From: Hanleya hanleyi
Taxonomy: Eukaryota; Mollusca; Polyplacophora; Lepidopleurida; Hanleyidae
Direction: 5' to 3'
Assembly: GCA_036873755.1 (NCBI GenBank)
Contig: JAVTVY010019584.1
Location: forward strand, 17,082-81,081
Length of the DNA stretch: 64,000 nt
In this document: positions 9,161 to 21,296 of the stretch, piece by piece
Position numbering within the stretch: the stretch's first letter is position 1
Layout: every line of letters begins with the position of its first letter
The notes under the pieces: generated by a model
What the model was told of the DNA's origin: nothing
Databases searched by the model: none
The model's input: the letters and a program-made list of their open reading frames with translations, nothing else
Program-made: the position numbers and the translations under genes

Positions 9161-9520
9161 TCCAACTAGTAGTACAGTATATCACAAAGAGTGCCAGATC
9201 TCATGGAAGCCAAGTAAAAATCCTTAAATGAGTTTAATAAGATCCTTAAATAAGGAAATATCAGATTTATCAGAAATGCCTAAAAATCTCAGCTTATAAA
9301 ATTTGTCCAATTTCTAAACAATGTAGTTCATGGGCACCGACACAGAAGTGATTAACTCTGATCTGATGCCACGTAAATTTCAATGGAGTTGGTAATCCTC
9401 TGAAATATTGTATACCGGGGTACATTGATTTCCTAGAATGTCCTTCCATTTTTCTCCGAGGAGAAAATTAATGTAAGTACGAAGTATACTCACGACTAGT
9501 TTATTCCTTTTTTTTAACAG

Positions 9521-9565
9521 AATCAACAACACCATTGTTCACAACAACAGCCATGCCAACCACAA
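9521..9565 (+). CDS. Mucin exon 6: short Thr/Pro linker
   Basis: Acceptor 'tttttttaacag' ends at 9520; donor 'aca a|gtaaga' follows 9565; phase 1 on both sides, 45 bases. It encodes about 15 residues (STTPLFTTTAMPTT), a mucin-type O-glycosylation spacer between the VWC of exon 5 and the LDLa of exon 7. It is too short for any stand-alone call; the case rests on splice sites, phase and composition. Confidence 0.75.
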
Positions 9566-9974
9566 GTAAGAAAGTTCAGTTCTATGCCAGTGCTGTATTG
9601 GTACCATAAAATAATACCTCTAATAATAAAACCCCCTATCAAAATTCAGTCGCCCCTAATTATGGGGACAAAATTCAATTGGCTGTTCTAATAAATTTGA
9701 TCACTCGGTCTCTAAAATCATTGAAATAACAAGGAAATAATGGATTATCTGCATGATTTTGGAACATTTTGTCAATTCCTTGTTCTAATAAACTTTCTGT
9801 GAGTGAATTATTCGAGGATACACTATAGTTGTAATCTGTTGGGTTACTATTATTCGCATCTATAGTTCATCTTGACTCCAAAGTTGAAGGTCATTCTCAT
9901 GACTTAAAAATATGGAACTTGGGTCTTCCTCTCTTGGTGCTCAGCAAGAAGATGATAGATCAAGGACGGGTTCA

Positions 9975-10036
9975 CCCGCTGTCATGATACGACTGAAAAA
10001 TTGTTGGACGCAATATTAAAATTTTACTCACTCACT
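9975..10036 (+). mobile_element. SINE tail fragment
   Basis: 'gctgtcatgatacgactgaa', 'ttgttggacgcaatattaaa' and 'ttactcactcactcc': the shared SINE tail without a recognisable head. Confidence 0.6.
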
Positions 10037-10276
10037 CCATTCTTTACAAGATAAACTGGATGCATTTCCCATCTCTTTTGTATACAGATACATGTTCCCT
10101 GTGTCGATCAAAATCGATACAGGTCGAATGCGCATGTGCATCACATTTTTCTGCACAATGCTGTCAGAGGGTGTTACACCGACAGTTTAGGAGGTCACAA
10201 ACTCTGACAATGGGAGAATACTTCCATGGTTGAGTTTTATATAATAAGTTAATATTCTTTGTGTATATATTTTCAG

Positions 10277-10390
10277 TGCCACCTCCTTGTTTCGATTGCG
10301 GAGATGGTCAGACCCTTCCGACTTGTGATTTTGTGTGTGATCATAGACAACATTGTACCAATGGAGCAGATGAAGATCCCTCACATTGTG
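10277..10390 (+). CDS. Mucin exon 7: LDL-receptor class A domain
   Basis: Acceptor 'tattttcag' ends at 10276; phase 1 on both sides. It encodes a compact LDLa module: CFDCGDGQTLP, CDFVCDHRQHC, then NGADEDPSHC. The six cysteines and the terminal acidic cluster match the calcium-binding class A fold. The donor 'g|gttgta' is weak, but it is the site that keeps phase with exon 8. LDLa modules occur in SCO-spondin and in some invertebrate mucin-like proteins; here one sits alone between two VWC modules. Confidence 0.85.
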
Positions 10391-11650
10391 GTTGTACGTT
10401 GAGCGGAAAAATAATTTCTTTATAAAAAATAACATTTTGTACTGATAATATTTTGTCTTGAAATGAGAAAATATATTGAGAAAAGAAAAATAATCTTGTG
10501 ATTCTCCCCATGGTGGAGAATTGATGCAGGCACCGGACCTCGAATTGAGATTACGTATCCATTAATCCCCTCTGTACCGGCATTTTTAACAGTTTCAAGC
10601 TGGCATTATAGATTATACTCCGAGCTTTCGAACAAGATATAATATGATGAAAATATTTGTCAAGAAAGTCTTTATTTTTGTATGCCAATGACAGGCAATC
10701 ATTGAACTATATTTCTATCGGTACAATTGTACCAATACGGCACAGAGGTGGTTAAAGCTGTGATCAGCCTCAAATCTAGGCTGGAATCCATGTCTCTCAA
10801 ACTCTGTGAATGTGACATGTATGTTACGAAATGTACAAGATAAAGTACATTTGACCATAAACAACTAAACTTGCATCCACTATTCACGAGAAAATGGAAG
10901 GTATTGCTCTTCCAAAACAAATGGCATGGCATGCCGATTATTTTTCGACGGCCATGTGAACAAGCATGTGTGGTGCATTCTGCCTACGTATGCTCTACCA
11001 CTCTATCGAACCTCAGCCAAGAGCCATGAAGTTATCCCATGGCTGCAGCTATTCAGCATTCAGATTCGTGAGCGTCAAATAAAATACCTATGATGTTTTA
11101 GAAAACTTCGCTGATAAAAGTCGCACTGAGGAGAGTTTACAAAATCTATCGATTTTGAGGCTGATCACATCTTTAAGTGAATCCCGCACCTCAAATCTGT
11201 ATGATGGTCAATTATTACGCGTACACTACATATAGAAGAAAGAAATTATAACTGGGAGTGACCTTACCAGCTTATACTATGAACAGTATAGTGGGGTACT
11301 CCTTGCCTCGGATTAACACAGAAATGATGGGGTAATTATGTCTACAAAATTGGATTTTTTGATAAAACCGAATATAGATTTTCCAGCTGACACATAAATC
11401 ACCCCGTTTCATCTAAAGACAAATTAAAAACTCAGTCACTAATGGACAAAATTTTGAATTTCATTAATTTCACATATTCCTATTGAGATGCTTGCTGTGG
11501 TAAAATAATTAGTCCTATTCAAAATAGAATTATGTATATCTGTTCAATAATGAACTCCATTTAATATGCTAACAATATTCCGAAGATTAGATTATCCATG
11601 AAAATTGAATTTTCTCCTATTGAAATGATGGAGGTGTAAGTCTGCTCCTA
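10391..11650. other. Intron sequence, no confident feature
   Basis: AT-rich; a piece near 10915-10940 ('aaatggcatggcatgccga') resembles sequence near 7578. No exon with matching phase was found. Confidence 0.4.
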
Positions 11651-11948
11651 AGGGAGCTTCTTGAAATTAGGGCACGAGTTCCTTGAAAGGAATGGCATAT
11701 GCCGGTTATCCAAATGGAATATACTATGCCCAGTGTAGTGTTCTGATCAGCATGGATAGGAGTTCCAATTGGAATGCCATTCCCTCTGTGCTATTGTGTG
11801 GGAAGCCTTTAATATGGCATCCTTTCTTTACTGAGTATGAAAATGGATGCCAGGGAGTTCCTAGGAGTTCCAACTCGGCGCACCATGCCACACTGTTTGC
11901 AATGCCTTATGCCAGTTCCTGGTAGGCCCTAATTTCAATAAGATCCCT
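11651..11948. mobile_element. TIR element ('GGGAGCTTCTTGAAATT' family), copy 2
   Basis: Starts 'agggagcttcttgaaattag' and ends 'ccctaatttcaataagatcc'. The inside shares 'ggcatatgccggttatccaa', 'agtgttctgatcagcatgga' and 'ttatgccagttcct' with the copy at 52240. A TAA on both sides may be the target-site duplication. Confidence 0.7.
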
Positions 11949-12023
11949 AAATATAAAAGATTTTTCTTCCTTTTACCAACCATACAATATACATTCAGAT
12001 TGTTCTGTCTTTTCATTTTTCAG

Positions 12024-12067
12024 TTACCACAGAACCTCCAGTATCCTTAACGACATCTGCTTGCATT
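12024..12067 (+). CDS. Mucin exon 8: short Thr/Pro linker with first VWC cysteine
   Basis: Acceptor 'catttttcag' ends at 12023; donor 'att|gtaagt' follows 12067; phase 1 in, phase 0 out. It encodes VTTEPPVSLTTSACI. The single cysteine near the end is probably the first cysteine of the VWC module completed in exon 9. The change of phase matches exon 9 exactly, which is the main reason for accepting so small an exon. Confidence 0.75.
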
Positions 12068-13466
12068 GTAAGTTCGTTTCTTCATTTGTTTTGCTTTTGT
12101 TCTTATTTTTTGAAACTGTTAGTATATCCATATTTCCCTAGTATAATCCGTGCCGTGTCCTATTCCTCCTCCTCCGCTTTACTCACTGCACAGCGGGTCG
12201 CGTATGTGTGGCGCGGGATAGGGTGGGGCAAGAGACCTGGGGTTTTCACTACCTGAGATTCCATGGGCCAGGCTTGCACCCTACAGTAGAATGAGTCGAC
12301 TGTGCATGCGCGATGAGTAGTAGTATAGAAAGGGCACGCGATCTCCCTATCCCTATAAACTAACCCATTGGGGTGAATGAGCCATGGGGGTGAATGAGCA
12401 CTCGTTGTATATAATCGGGGAACTAAACACAAATCAGTCTTCAAAATCCTGTAGAAAAATGTTGTTTTTAACCTAATTAAGGACCCGGGACCCTCTTAAT
12501 GATTGGGGATTCATGACCCCATTATATTATTAAGGAATAAAGCTGCATTAGTTTACAAGTTGACTGCTGATAATGAGTATACTCGTATTGGCGGGTATAC
12601 CAGATTCTGCCACATTGAGTATTCTCATAGTAAATCATATGCTACTGTACTGTCAACTGGATATGCAGGCATATCCGAGGCAGCAACACAGTGCTGGCAG
12701 TATTGAACCCTCTGACTTATCTCGTAGCTGGATTTTTCCCAAAAGCCTGATGGGAAAATTGGCGAATGCATGCCAGGTCAAGGCCATGGAAGATTTTAGC
12801 CATATTCGCGATCTACATCATTTCTCAAAGGTCTGGTTTTCGAATCATCTAGTTTCAGAACATCTGGCAAGAATTTCTTCATTTACAAATATACATGATT
12901 GGATAGCATTTTTTTAGATTTCATAATTGTTGATTGAATGTTATTTTTCTGAAATGGTAGTACAAATTAAGGAAGTGGATGTTGCCAGATAAGTTCGGGT
13001 CAAATGACCTCTGACAGTCAACCAATCCAAAGAAATCTTCATAATGCTTTGAAAACGGTATAATGGTGGCGGCATTTTGGTTGGCTCAACTGAATCGGAT
13101 GCCAATCTGGCGAGGTATCTCCCAATGATGCCGCGCTCCAGCCAGTTTGGCGCTATAATGCTGGGTAGATATATGGACTGGTCCTTGGCATAAACTTTCG
13201 TTTAAAACAGAGTCGATGACCCTATCCCCCATCCTTGACTGCAAGTAAAGTAGTTCAAATGTGGCCATGATATCATAAGACTATTAAATATTCATGACCT
13301 GGGTGCTCTGAACACCAAATTCAATTGAAATCAGTGAGATCCTACATAGTGACATATACGATTGGGGAGCATTGGTAAGATATTAATTTATTAAGATTGG
13401 TGGGTCGGTATATTCCTTTACAAAGGTGATCATACATACAACATGATCTTTTCATTATACCTGCAG
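12068..13466. other. Intron between exons 8 and 9, nothing firmly recognised
   Basis: A GC-richer stretch at 12160-12310 and short ORFs are present, but none shows a protein family motif or a splice-phase match. Confidence 0.4.
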
Positions 13467-13719
13467 TACGGTGACTACTATATGAACGAGGCAACCTGTG
13501 AGAGCTGTTACTGTGAAAATAATCAGTACACCTGCCAAACCTATTGCCACTACACGTGTGCTCCAAATCACGTGTTGGTCGAATATCCCAACAGCTGCTG
13601 CTACTGCCAACCTCTGAGCACGGAAGTCACTACAACGTCAACATCGACAACGCCCACAACGCCCATGCACACCACGACACCGGTTTACACTACCACCCCG
13701 CAACCCACCACTACAGCAG
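13467..13719 (+). CDS. Mucin exon 9: third VWC domain + Thr-rich tail
   Basis: Acceptor 'tacctgcag' ends at 13466; donor 'gca g|gtacgg' follows 13719; phase 0 in, phase 1 out. It starts YGDYYMNEATCESCYC, continues YTCQTYCHYTC and closes NSCCYC, a full VWC pattern with the first cysteine in exon 8. The last ~35 residues are Thr/Pro-rich (STSTTPTTPM...TTTPQPTTTAG), the start of the mucin-type spacer region. From here on every exon is phase 1 at both ends, so cassettes can be duplicated or skipped without a frameshift. Confidence 0.9.
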
Positions 13720-14389
13720 GTACGGTTAGCTATTCTTAGAACGTCTCCTCGTGAAGATTCTGTTGTCATGCAAAGCAATTTCATACCTGTGTAATGAGAA
13801 TAGGTTTCTCAATGTTTTGTCAGTTTAGACAAAAATTGGCTAGGAGTCTAACGGCATATTATGCAGGGGAGACCACTAAATTCTAGAGATTTTTCATGAG
13901 TGGTTTCCCTTGGTAGAGGGAGCTGAGTGCCCAGTAGCCAATCAGATTAGCTCATGGGCTGAGCGAAAGACGACTTCTCCCAGGGAATAATCAGCAGGTA
14001 GGCCTGCCCGTTGTACTGGCTCAAGCTCAATAGGTGTAGTTACTATAAACTGGTGTCAGAAGTCAAAGTATCCGGTATAGATTTGTGATTTGCAGACAGA
14101 TTTGAGCTGGATGGTGAACTGAACTCGGAATTAGTGCTGAGATTGGCGGCCATCAGATTTCAAGAATTTGCATGTGAAATCCTACAAAGCTCAGAATCCT
14201 GAAAAATCTGTTTCGCTTTTATTTATGGTTGGATCGGCTGGAGGTGTGCTTTCTTTATAAAAGGGATTTTGTGAAATTTTATGCTTTCACCGAAGCTCTG
14301 AAGTAATTTTCCCATCTCACGTAGGCAGAGGCCATTTTGAAATAATAGTTGGCAGTTTCTTCAAATAACACTGAAACTGAGACAGAAAG
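13720..14389. other. Intron sequence, nothing firmly recognised
   Basis: No exon, TIR or tandem repeat identified. The segment 14390-14575 that follows is the repeat shared with 5595-5790. Confidence 0.4.
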
Positions 14390-14575
14390 GAAAAATAGGA
14401 ACTCTCCTGTGTCATTAGGTAAATTTCATATGGGATCTTCTCCAATGAATTTTTACAGACACTCTGTGATTGGCTGGTTTTTCTTCTCTAGCCAATGAAA
14501 ATGCCGGATTTCCATTTGAAAATTTGAATTTACCAATCAAATGTTTTACAACTGGAAGATATCCCATGATGCATT

Positions 14576-14879
14576 CAGGGTTCATATGCCCCCTGGGAAG
14601 GCCTTAAATCTCCTGGAATTTAATTGCTAACCTGGAAAGTCCTGGAAAATGCTCGAAAATATAATTAGTCCTGGAAAATACTTGAAAATAGAATTGAAGG
14701 TTCTGGGAGAACCAGTGATCTGATGCCATGCGTTACTGTGCAAAATTTTGTTCCTGAACATCATCAATTTGCTCATTTTTGTTGTGAGTTATTGTACTAA
14801 AGACTCCTGGAAAATTAAAATTATTGACCTGGAAAACTCCTGGAATTTTTTCCTGCCATAAGTGTATATGAACCCTGTA
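14576..14879 (+). mobile_element. 'CAGGGTTCATA' TIR element, complete
   Basis: Starts 'cagggttcatatgccccctg', ends 'gtgtatatgaaccctg'. Holds 'gggagaaccagtgatctgat', 'ttgttcctgaacatc' and 'atttgctcatttttgttg', aligned with copies at 4951 and 35907. About 300 bases, no ORF. Confidence 0.75.
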
Positions 14880-14886
14880 TTGTTGT

Positions 14887-15054
14887 TTCATTAAGTTATG
14901 GATCATCTCCATTAAGTTATGGATCATCTCCATTAAGTTATGGATCATCTCCATTAAGTTATTGATCATGTCCAATTAATCAATATGGTTACTCAATGCA
15001 CTCGAGGTCAACCCAATTAATCAGTATGGCTACTCAATGCACTCGAGGTCAACC
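14887..15054 (+). repeat. Two small tandem repeats
   Basis: First a 21-base unit 'attaagttatggatcatctc' in four copies, then two copies of a ~43-base unit 'aattaatca(a/g)tatgg' with 'tactcaatgcactcgaggtc'. Confidence 0.75.
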
Positions 15055-15806
15055 AATGCGGGACTTGCACAATACAGGGTTCCGGCATCGGCCGCTAGGA
15101 TCGCCTTTGTCTTTATTTCCGTTTTATACCACTTCTATCGTCTGCTACGCCCAGCTGAGTAGGCTGGCCGATCGTTTCGCTTGGACGCATAGTGGGCGAT
15201 AACTCTCCGTAATAACCACCGCCCAGCCGCCAACGACATTTTAGGTTGATCGAGAAAAAGCAGCCGACATGGAAATAGATCTATGTGAAAATAGCTGGTT
15301 GATTTATATGATTTTAAGTTCAATACTTGATATAATCGATAAAGATCTGTCGTAGTTTATTCGATTGTGCCGCCATTTTCGTTAGCTATGGTGAAAGACA
15401 AATATGCCGAATATTAAAACCGGCCCGCGGGATGATTGAAACAGTATAAACGTTTCCGTTCCGGGTGGTTTATATTTTGGAAACATTCAAGGAATTCCCG
15501 TAGGTAAGCAAACCCTATATGGCGAGATATCATGCAGGTAGTTGTCATTTGAACTCCGCTAAAGTCAATAAATACCGCGACGTTGGCATTTGCTGACAAT
15601 GGGTTTAAATGTGTATTCAATGCCAGCATGCTGTAAAGTAGAGCTCCAGCCGTTAGATCTCAGCCGGAATGGAGCTTTCAAAGCCGCCGGCCCTGAAAGA
15701 CCAGCTCAGTGCCTAGCAGACGATAGAAGTGGGATAAAACGGAAATGAAGACAAAGGCGATCCTAGCGGCCGAGGCCGGAACCCTGTATTGTGCAAGTCC
15801 CGCATT
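15055..15806. mobile_element. 750-base element with ~95-base terminal inverted repeats
   Basis: The left arm starts 'aatgcgggacttgcacaata' and continues 'cagggttccggcatcggccg', 'ctaggatcgcctttgtcttt'. The right arm (15712-15806) is its reverse complement with few changes. The unique middle (15150-15711) is GC-richer and has no convincing ORF. Likely a non-autonomous DNA transposon. Confidence 0.8.
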
Positions 15807-16194
15807 AAATTCTCAGGAAAAACTGAGAGGGTAGCACCAAGATTCTTCTCAATATCTCTCTGTTCAGCTCGCGAATTTGTGGAATTTGGAAATATTGTCG
15901 AATTCGGGAACAGTTGTCCATCTGATTTCCAAAGCGTGGGCAACATCGGAGAAAAGGAACATTTTCTCACCTGCAGAGGAAATGACAAGTAGAATTTTGG
16001 AATGCCGGGGTGAAATACAAGAGAACAAGTGCTGCCGCACATTGGTACAAAAGGAATAATACACCCGACCACTGAGTGGAATGCCCGATTGCTTTTTAAG
16101 TGAAATAAAGTGTGGTTTAGGGCTGTAGAGTTGCCAAATTTCTTAACTGGTTTTCATGAGTGGTCACAGTGCTGTTTGTCCCCCAATGCCTCAA
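15807..16194. other. Intron sequence, nothing recognised
   Basis: No exon or repeat family identified. Confidence 0.4.
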
Positions 16195-16830
16195 GGGCTA
16201 AAGGGGGACTATAGTTGGGGTCCGTCCATATGGTAGCGTCCGTTTGTCTGTCTGACTTCGTTTCTGAATAATAACTTCTGAAAAACTGAACGGATTCTTT
16301 TCAAATTTGGTATGTGGGTACCTCGCCTCAAGATCTCGCTTGTGATTGTTTATCATGCCAATCCACCTATAGGTCGTGCCCCCTGAGGGCCAAGTAAAAA
16401 CTTTGTTTCCGGACAATAACTTTTAAAAAACTGAATGGATTCTTTTAAAATTTGGTTTGTGGGTACCTCACCTCAAGATATTGCTTGAGATTGTTTTTCA
16501 CGCCGATCTGCTTATAGGTGGTGCCACCTCGGGGCCAAGTTAAATTTCATTTCCGGACAATAACTTCTGAAAAACTGAACAGATCCTTTTCAAATTTGGT
16601 ATGTGGGTATCTCGCTTCAAGATATCGCTTGGGATTGTTTTTCACACCAATCCACATATAGGTGGTGCCACCTGGTGGCCAAGTTTAAATTTAGTTTTCA
16701 GTCAATAACTTTTGAAAAACTGAACGAATTCTTTTCAAATTTGGTATGTGGGTACCACCTAGGAGTCAATTTAAAATTCCGTTTCTGGACAATGAATCCC
16801 AACCAGATTGGGACAAATTCAGTAATCGTG
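16195..16830 (+). repeat. Intronic satellite A (~150-190-base units)
   Basis: Repeats of 'ataacttctgaaaaactgaa', 'ttcttttcaaatttggtatg', 'tgggtacctcgcctcaagat' and 'ttgggattgtttttcac'. A second array of the same family lies at 45225-45640. Variable spacing between units. Confidence 0.8.
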
Positions 16831-17039
16831 GGCACCTTGCCAATGGATCTCACTAGGGATTGCTCTCCATGATGGGTGCTGAATGTTACGGTTCCAAGCC
16901 AAATCAATTGTTTCAACTTCGGGGGATTTTAACCACTCTGGTTTTCATTTGGACTTGTTTTATAGGTTGTAAATTCCAAGATAATGAACTTTTTTGGGCT
17001 GAAACTTTGCATCAGATATGTGCGAATTGGTCATTGACG

Positions 17040-17960
17040 ATTTTTACTCCTCGGCCAAATTTGGCCGAAGGGTATTGTCGTCATCATGTACGTCCGTCTG
17101 TCCGTCCGACCTTTCTCGTTACCAAGATATCTTTAGAATGACTTACCCTAGGCACACCAAACTTGCAGTGCACATCCTTATGCCCAGAACCCTATTGAAT
17201 CTGGACATGATTGGGCGGAAACTTTGGTGGCCATCTTTAATTTATGCGAAACCATTAATCTTGTGTATCTCAGGTACCATTTCGCTGTTCAGTGTGAAAC
17301 TTGGTATAGATCATTGATGCATCAAGAAACTTCAGAGGAATGAGCAAACCAGTTTCCCTGATTCAGTGGAAACCTTGACTGCCATCTTTAATTTATGCAA
17401 AATCTTTAATGATGTATATCTCTGACACCATTTAAGTGTTCTATACGAACTTGGTATAGAGCATCGATGTATCAAGAGACTTGCAATGAATAACCACATC
17501 AGTTCCTCTGAGTGGCGGGAAGGATAGGCGGCCATCTTTAATTTATGCAAAATCATTAATGAGCTCTATCTCTGATACCATTCAAGTGCTCGATGCAAAA
17601 TTTGGTATACATCATCGATGCATCAAGACACTTACGATAAATGACAGTTTTAATTCTTATTGGGCGGAAAACTTGATGGCCATCTTTAATTTATGCAAAA
17701 TCTTTAATGATGTATATCTCTGATACCATTTCAGTGTTCTATACGAAAATTGGTATACAGCATTGATCAGTTCCTCTGATTGGCGGGAAGGATGGGCGAC
17801 CATCTTTAATTTATGCAAAACCATTAATGATCTAATACCGCTCAAATGCTCAATGTAAAATTTCGTATACATCATCGATGCATCAAGAGACTTATGTAAT
17901 GAATACCGGTTTCTCTGATTGGACGGAAACCTTAGGGGCCATTTCTAATTACAAAATTTT
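17040..17960 (+). repeat. Intronic satellite B (~150-base units)
   Basis: Repeats of 'ggccatctttaatttatgca', 'aaatctttaatgatgtatat', 'ctctgataccattt' and 'gatgtatcaagagacttgca'. A stray unit lies near 40710-40795 in another intron ('gcattgatgtatcaagagac'). Confidence 0.8.
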
Positions 17961-18454
17961 TGATAATCTGTATATTTGTCACTTGACTGCTTGGTGTTCC
18001 TGACATCTTGGCTCAAATTGAATACATTATGAATGACTGGAGCCCAGAGCCGAGGGGTTTTAGATGCGCAGCTTCATATTATATTTTTACCCTAATGCCG
18101 GGTCTTGTGATCTGCAAGTACGTCTGATCGAAGGGTTGTACTGTTGAATGGTCGTCCGTTCGTCTTAATAAATTCAAGGTATTTTATACACATTTGGTGT
18201 ATTTGTGTGCTAAGAAAATTTAATTGCCCCGCCAAAAAATGAGAGATGTAGATGAGAAATTTATCTTTATATCTTTATTACTCTGTTGTCAAGGCAGTAT
18301 CTCAACGAAAAGACACGATTTCTCAATTAACTCGTCTTTTTTCCTTTTCTTTCATCATCAGAATAAATGTCCTTGATCATGTGGTTGGGCAGTGTGAAAG
18401 TGTCTTATCAAATTGTCCCAGAAAGCGTCCATTTCTGACCACTAACACCATCAA

Positions 18455-19410
18455 CTAATTATACATAAAGCTCAGGTCTTGTCCGGGCTGGATCTCGGTT
18501 AATATTGTAGGGACAATTATTAAATTTGCAGCATACATGTATGTGGTCAATGCCTTGTAGTTGTGCAACATGAAGTTTCTCCGCGTTTCGCATATATTTT
18601 CAAGAGTTGTGGCCCTTTTTTTCTTCAAATCTCTGTGAATTGGGACTTGTCCGCGCTGCATATCGGTTAATATTGTATGGACAATTAAGAAATTTGCAGG
18701 ATATGTGGTCAGTGCCCTGTAGTTGTGCAGCGTGAAGTTTCTCCGCGTTTCACGTATATTTTCAAGAGTTATGGCCCTTTTTTCTTGAAATCTTTGTGAA
18801 TTGGGACTTGTCCGGGCTGGATCTCGGTTAATATTGCATGGACAAGTATGAAATTTGCATGATATGTGGCCAATGCCCCATAGTTGTGCAGCATAAAGTT
18901 TCTCTGCTTTCGGTTATATTTTCAAGAGTTATGATCCTTTGTTTATCAAACCTAAGTGAATGGGATATATTTATTTGTCCAGGCTGGATCTCAGTCCATA
19001 ACCGATTTGGACCGGGAAAATGGCTATATTTATGTCATTCTACATTCCAAAGCAAAGGTCCTGAAGTATGAAATTGCCCCAAAAGGAGTTAATTGGGTGC
19101 AAAATTCAGAGTTTACTGATCGCTTCATAATTTCACCACAATATACTCCCAAGGAATGTAGGTCTCATTTTCGGATTTGACGAAAGCCCTGGCGACCATC
19201 TTGCATCAAAACATTGTATTAGCACTTGTTGATCGATACTTTGAATATGTATTATGCGAGGCATGGCAAAAAAATTGACTGAAATAGAATTTTCATAATC
19301 ATGAAGGCCTCCACCGACCAATACAGAACAGAACAATGGCGGGGCAGTGTCGGATTAAAGCGGAAGGGGGGGCATACAGATGAGCAATCTCTTGCTTCCT
19401 TCCTGTGTTT
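18455..19410 (+). repeat. Intronic satellite C and unique flank, copy 1
   Basis: Units of ~185 bases: 'tgggacttgtccgggctgga', 'tctcggttaatattgtatgg', 'gtgcagcatgaagtttctcc' and 'ttcaagagttatggcccttt'. The array runs into ~450 bases of non-repeating sequence ('gtctcattttcggatttgac', 'gcggggcagtgtcggattaa'). The whole block recurs at 33850-34745. Confidence 0.8.
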
Positions 19411-19514
19411 TGTTTCAATGTAAAAGCGAGTATTTCATCAGCTTAGTAGTGGACATCATGAAAAACCTGACCTTTTTTGATAGTCTGGTTATTGTTTTTG
19501 TTTTTATATTTCAG

Positions 19515-19961
19515 AGACTTGTAGTGAAAAGATGAATGACCCGTCATACATCCCAGATGATCACATTACGGGAATATCACCTGGAGGACTCGCTGGACAA
19601 GTGAAACATATCCGACCTGATGGTACAGGCTGGCTTGTACCGGTACCACTTGGAGCAAAAATGCCATCTGTAAGAGTACAACTCGTGGACGGAGACGTGC
19701 CTGCCTACGTTGAAAGTCTGACACTGGAAGGAAATGTAGCGAAGATCAGAGTGGAATACCAACTCCAAACTGGAGGAGTGTTTATCATCTTGAAGGATAA
19801 TCTCCCCTTGACAGACTCTCCTGTTCCTATCGGTGAAGAAGTCATTGCTGTACGCGTGACATTGTTGGAGCCGACAGTGCCTAGCGATCAAGAAGAACAG
19901 ACCAGTTCTGTGTCCCTCTACAGGGTCAAGTTGGGAATTCATGCCTGCATTGAGAGTACAG
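19515..19961 (+). CDS. Mucin exon 10: two-cysteine cassette domain, copy 1
   Basis: Acceptor 'atatttcag' then ag at 19515; donor 'aca g|gtaaac' after 19961; symmetrical phase 1, 149 codons. It starts TCSEKMNDPSYIPDDHITG and ends LGIHACIES. There are only two cysteines, one near each end, so a single disulfide closing a beta-rich domain is likely. The start (C...M...IPDxxI..S) resembles the opening of F5/8-type C (discoidin) domains, but the rest does not obviously fit; I call it discoidin-like only as an inference. Four further copies follow. Confidence 0.85.
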
Positions 19962-20446
19962 GTAAACCAGTTTAAATGTTCTCATGAATTTTTTTCTGGA
20001 AATTTGCTACAGGCAAAGATCTGTCTAACAGATTTGTAATTGTAAGAACTAATACTTATCTTCTTTCAAATGTGTTTGACGAAATTGTGAAAGAATTTTA
20101 TTGTTTTCATTTGAAAGAGAATTTTCTGAATTCCTGACGTGGAATCTGAAGATTTAGGATCAGGTGAGATAATTCCTGGATTGCATGATCGAATCAGAAA
20201 CCTCGATTGCATGCTGACTAAAGGCATCCTGATGGTTCAAAATGTGCCTGGAAAATAAAATTTAGGGCCTGGAAAGATCTGGAAATGTAAATGAATGTAT
20301 ATGTATGGACCCTCAATAATAAATTTACCAGGAAAATATTAAATGTTTTCTACAATACATACAGCTGAAGCTGTTATCTTCTAAACATTTACTCCTTCCA
20401 ATTGTGTAGAGGTGTAATACAGAATGGGATGGTTTTCTTCTTTCAG

Positions 20447-20542
20447 TTGTAACGATACCAACAACGAGCACGATTGTGACCACAGAAGGAACAACCACAC
20501 CAACCGTTACCATGCCAACCACCACATCACATGTGACGACAA
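20447..20542 (+). CDS. Mucin exon 11: Thr-rich linker, copy 1
   Basis: Acceptor 'cttctttcag' ends at 20446; donor 'aca a|gtatgt' follows 20542; phase 1 on both sides, 32 codons. It encodes VVTIPTTSTIVTTEG and then a Thr/Pro-rich run ending SHVTT, a probable O-glycosylated hinge between cassette domains. Copies with the same length and splice sites recur after domains 2, 3 and 4. Confidence 0.85.
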
Positions 20543-20849
20543 GTATGTATTAACATTGTGGCTTTATTGCTTATCATGCATGGAATTGTGTTAGTGCAAG
20601 GTAGTCTCCCCCTGATTGTGACCTAGTTGTCTCCCCTTGATTGTGATTCTTTAAATCATGGAACAGAGTTGATTTTTTTTTATGGATTTGACTGGTCATC
20701 CATGTGGAACTACTATGAATTGCTCAATGCATCAAACTTAATTTTATTTCAATGAAAATCGAGTATTTCATCAGCTTAGTAGTGGACATTATGAAAAACC
20801 CGACCTCTTTGATAGTCTGGTTAATGTTTTTGTTTTTATATAATTTCAG

Positions 20850-21296
20850 GGACTTGTAGTGAAAAAATGAATGACCCATCATACATCCCAGATGATCACA
20901 TTACGGGAATATCACCTGGAGGACGTGCTGGACAAGTGAAACATATCCGACCTGATGGTACAGGCTGGCTTGTACCGGTATCACTTGGAGCAGAAATGCC
21001 ATCTGTAAGAGTACAACTCGTGGACGGAGACGTGCCTGCCTACGTTGAAAGTCTGACACTGGAAGGAAATGTGGCGAAGATCAGAGTGGAATACCAACTC
21101 CAAACTGGAGGAGTGTTTATCATCTTGAAGGATAATCTCCCCTTGACAGACTCTCCTGTTCCTATCGGTGAAGAAGTCATTGCTGTACGCGTGACATTGT
21201 TGGAGCCGACAGTGCCTAGCGATCAAGAAGAACAGACCAGTTCTGTGTCCCTCTACAGGGTCAAGTTGGGAATTCATGCCTGCATTGAGAGTAGAG
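20850..21296 (+). CDS. Mucin cassette domain, copy 2 (exon 12)
   Basis: Same splice pattern as copy 1 (acceptor 'taatttcag', donor 'aga g|gtaaac'), 149 codons, phase 1 on both sides. The protein differs from copy 1 at only a few positions (SPGGR for SPGGL, VSLGAEM for VPLGAKM). Flanking introns are also nearly the same as in unit 1, so units 1 and 2 are a recent pair, distinct from units 3-5. Confidence 0.85.

Noticed and set aside
15713..16072. 119-codon minus-strand ORF
   Set aside because: It overlaps the right arm of the 15055-15806 TIR element and has no recognisable motif.
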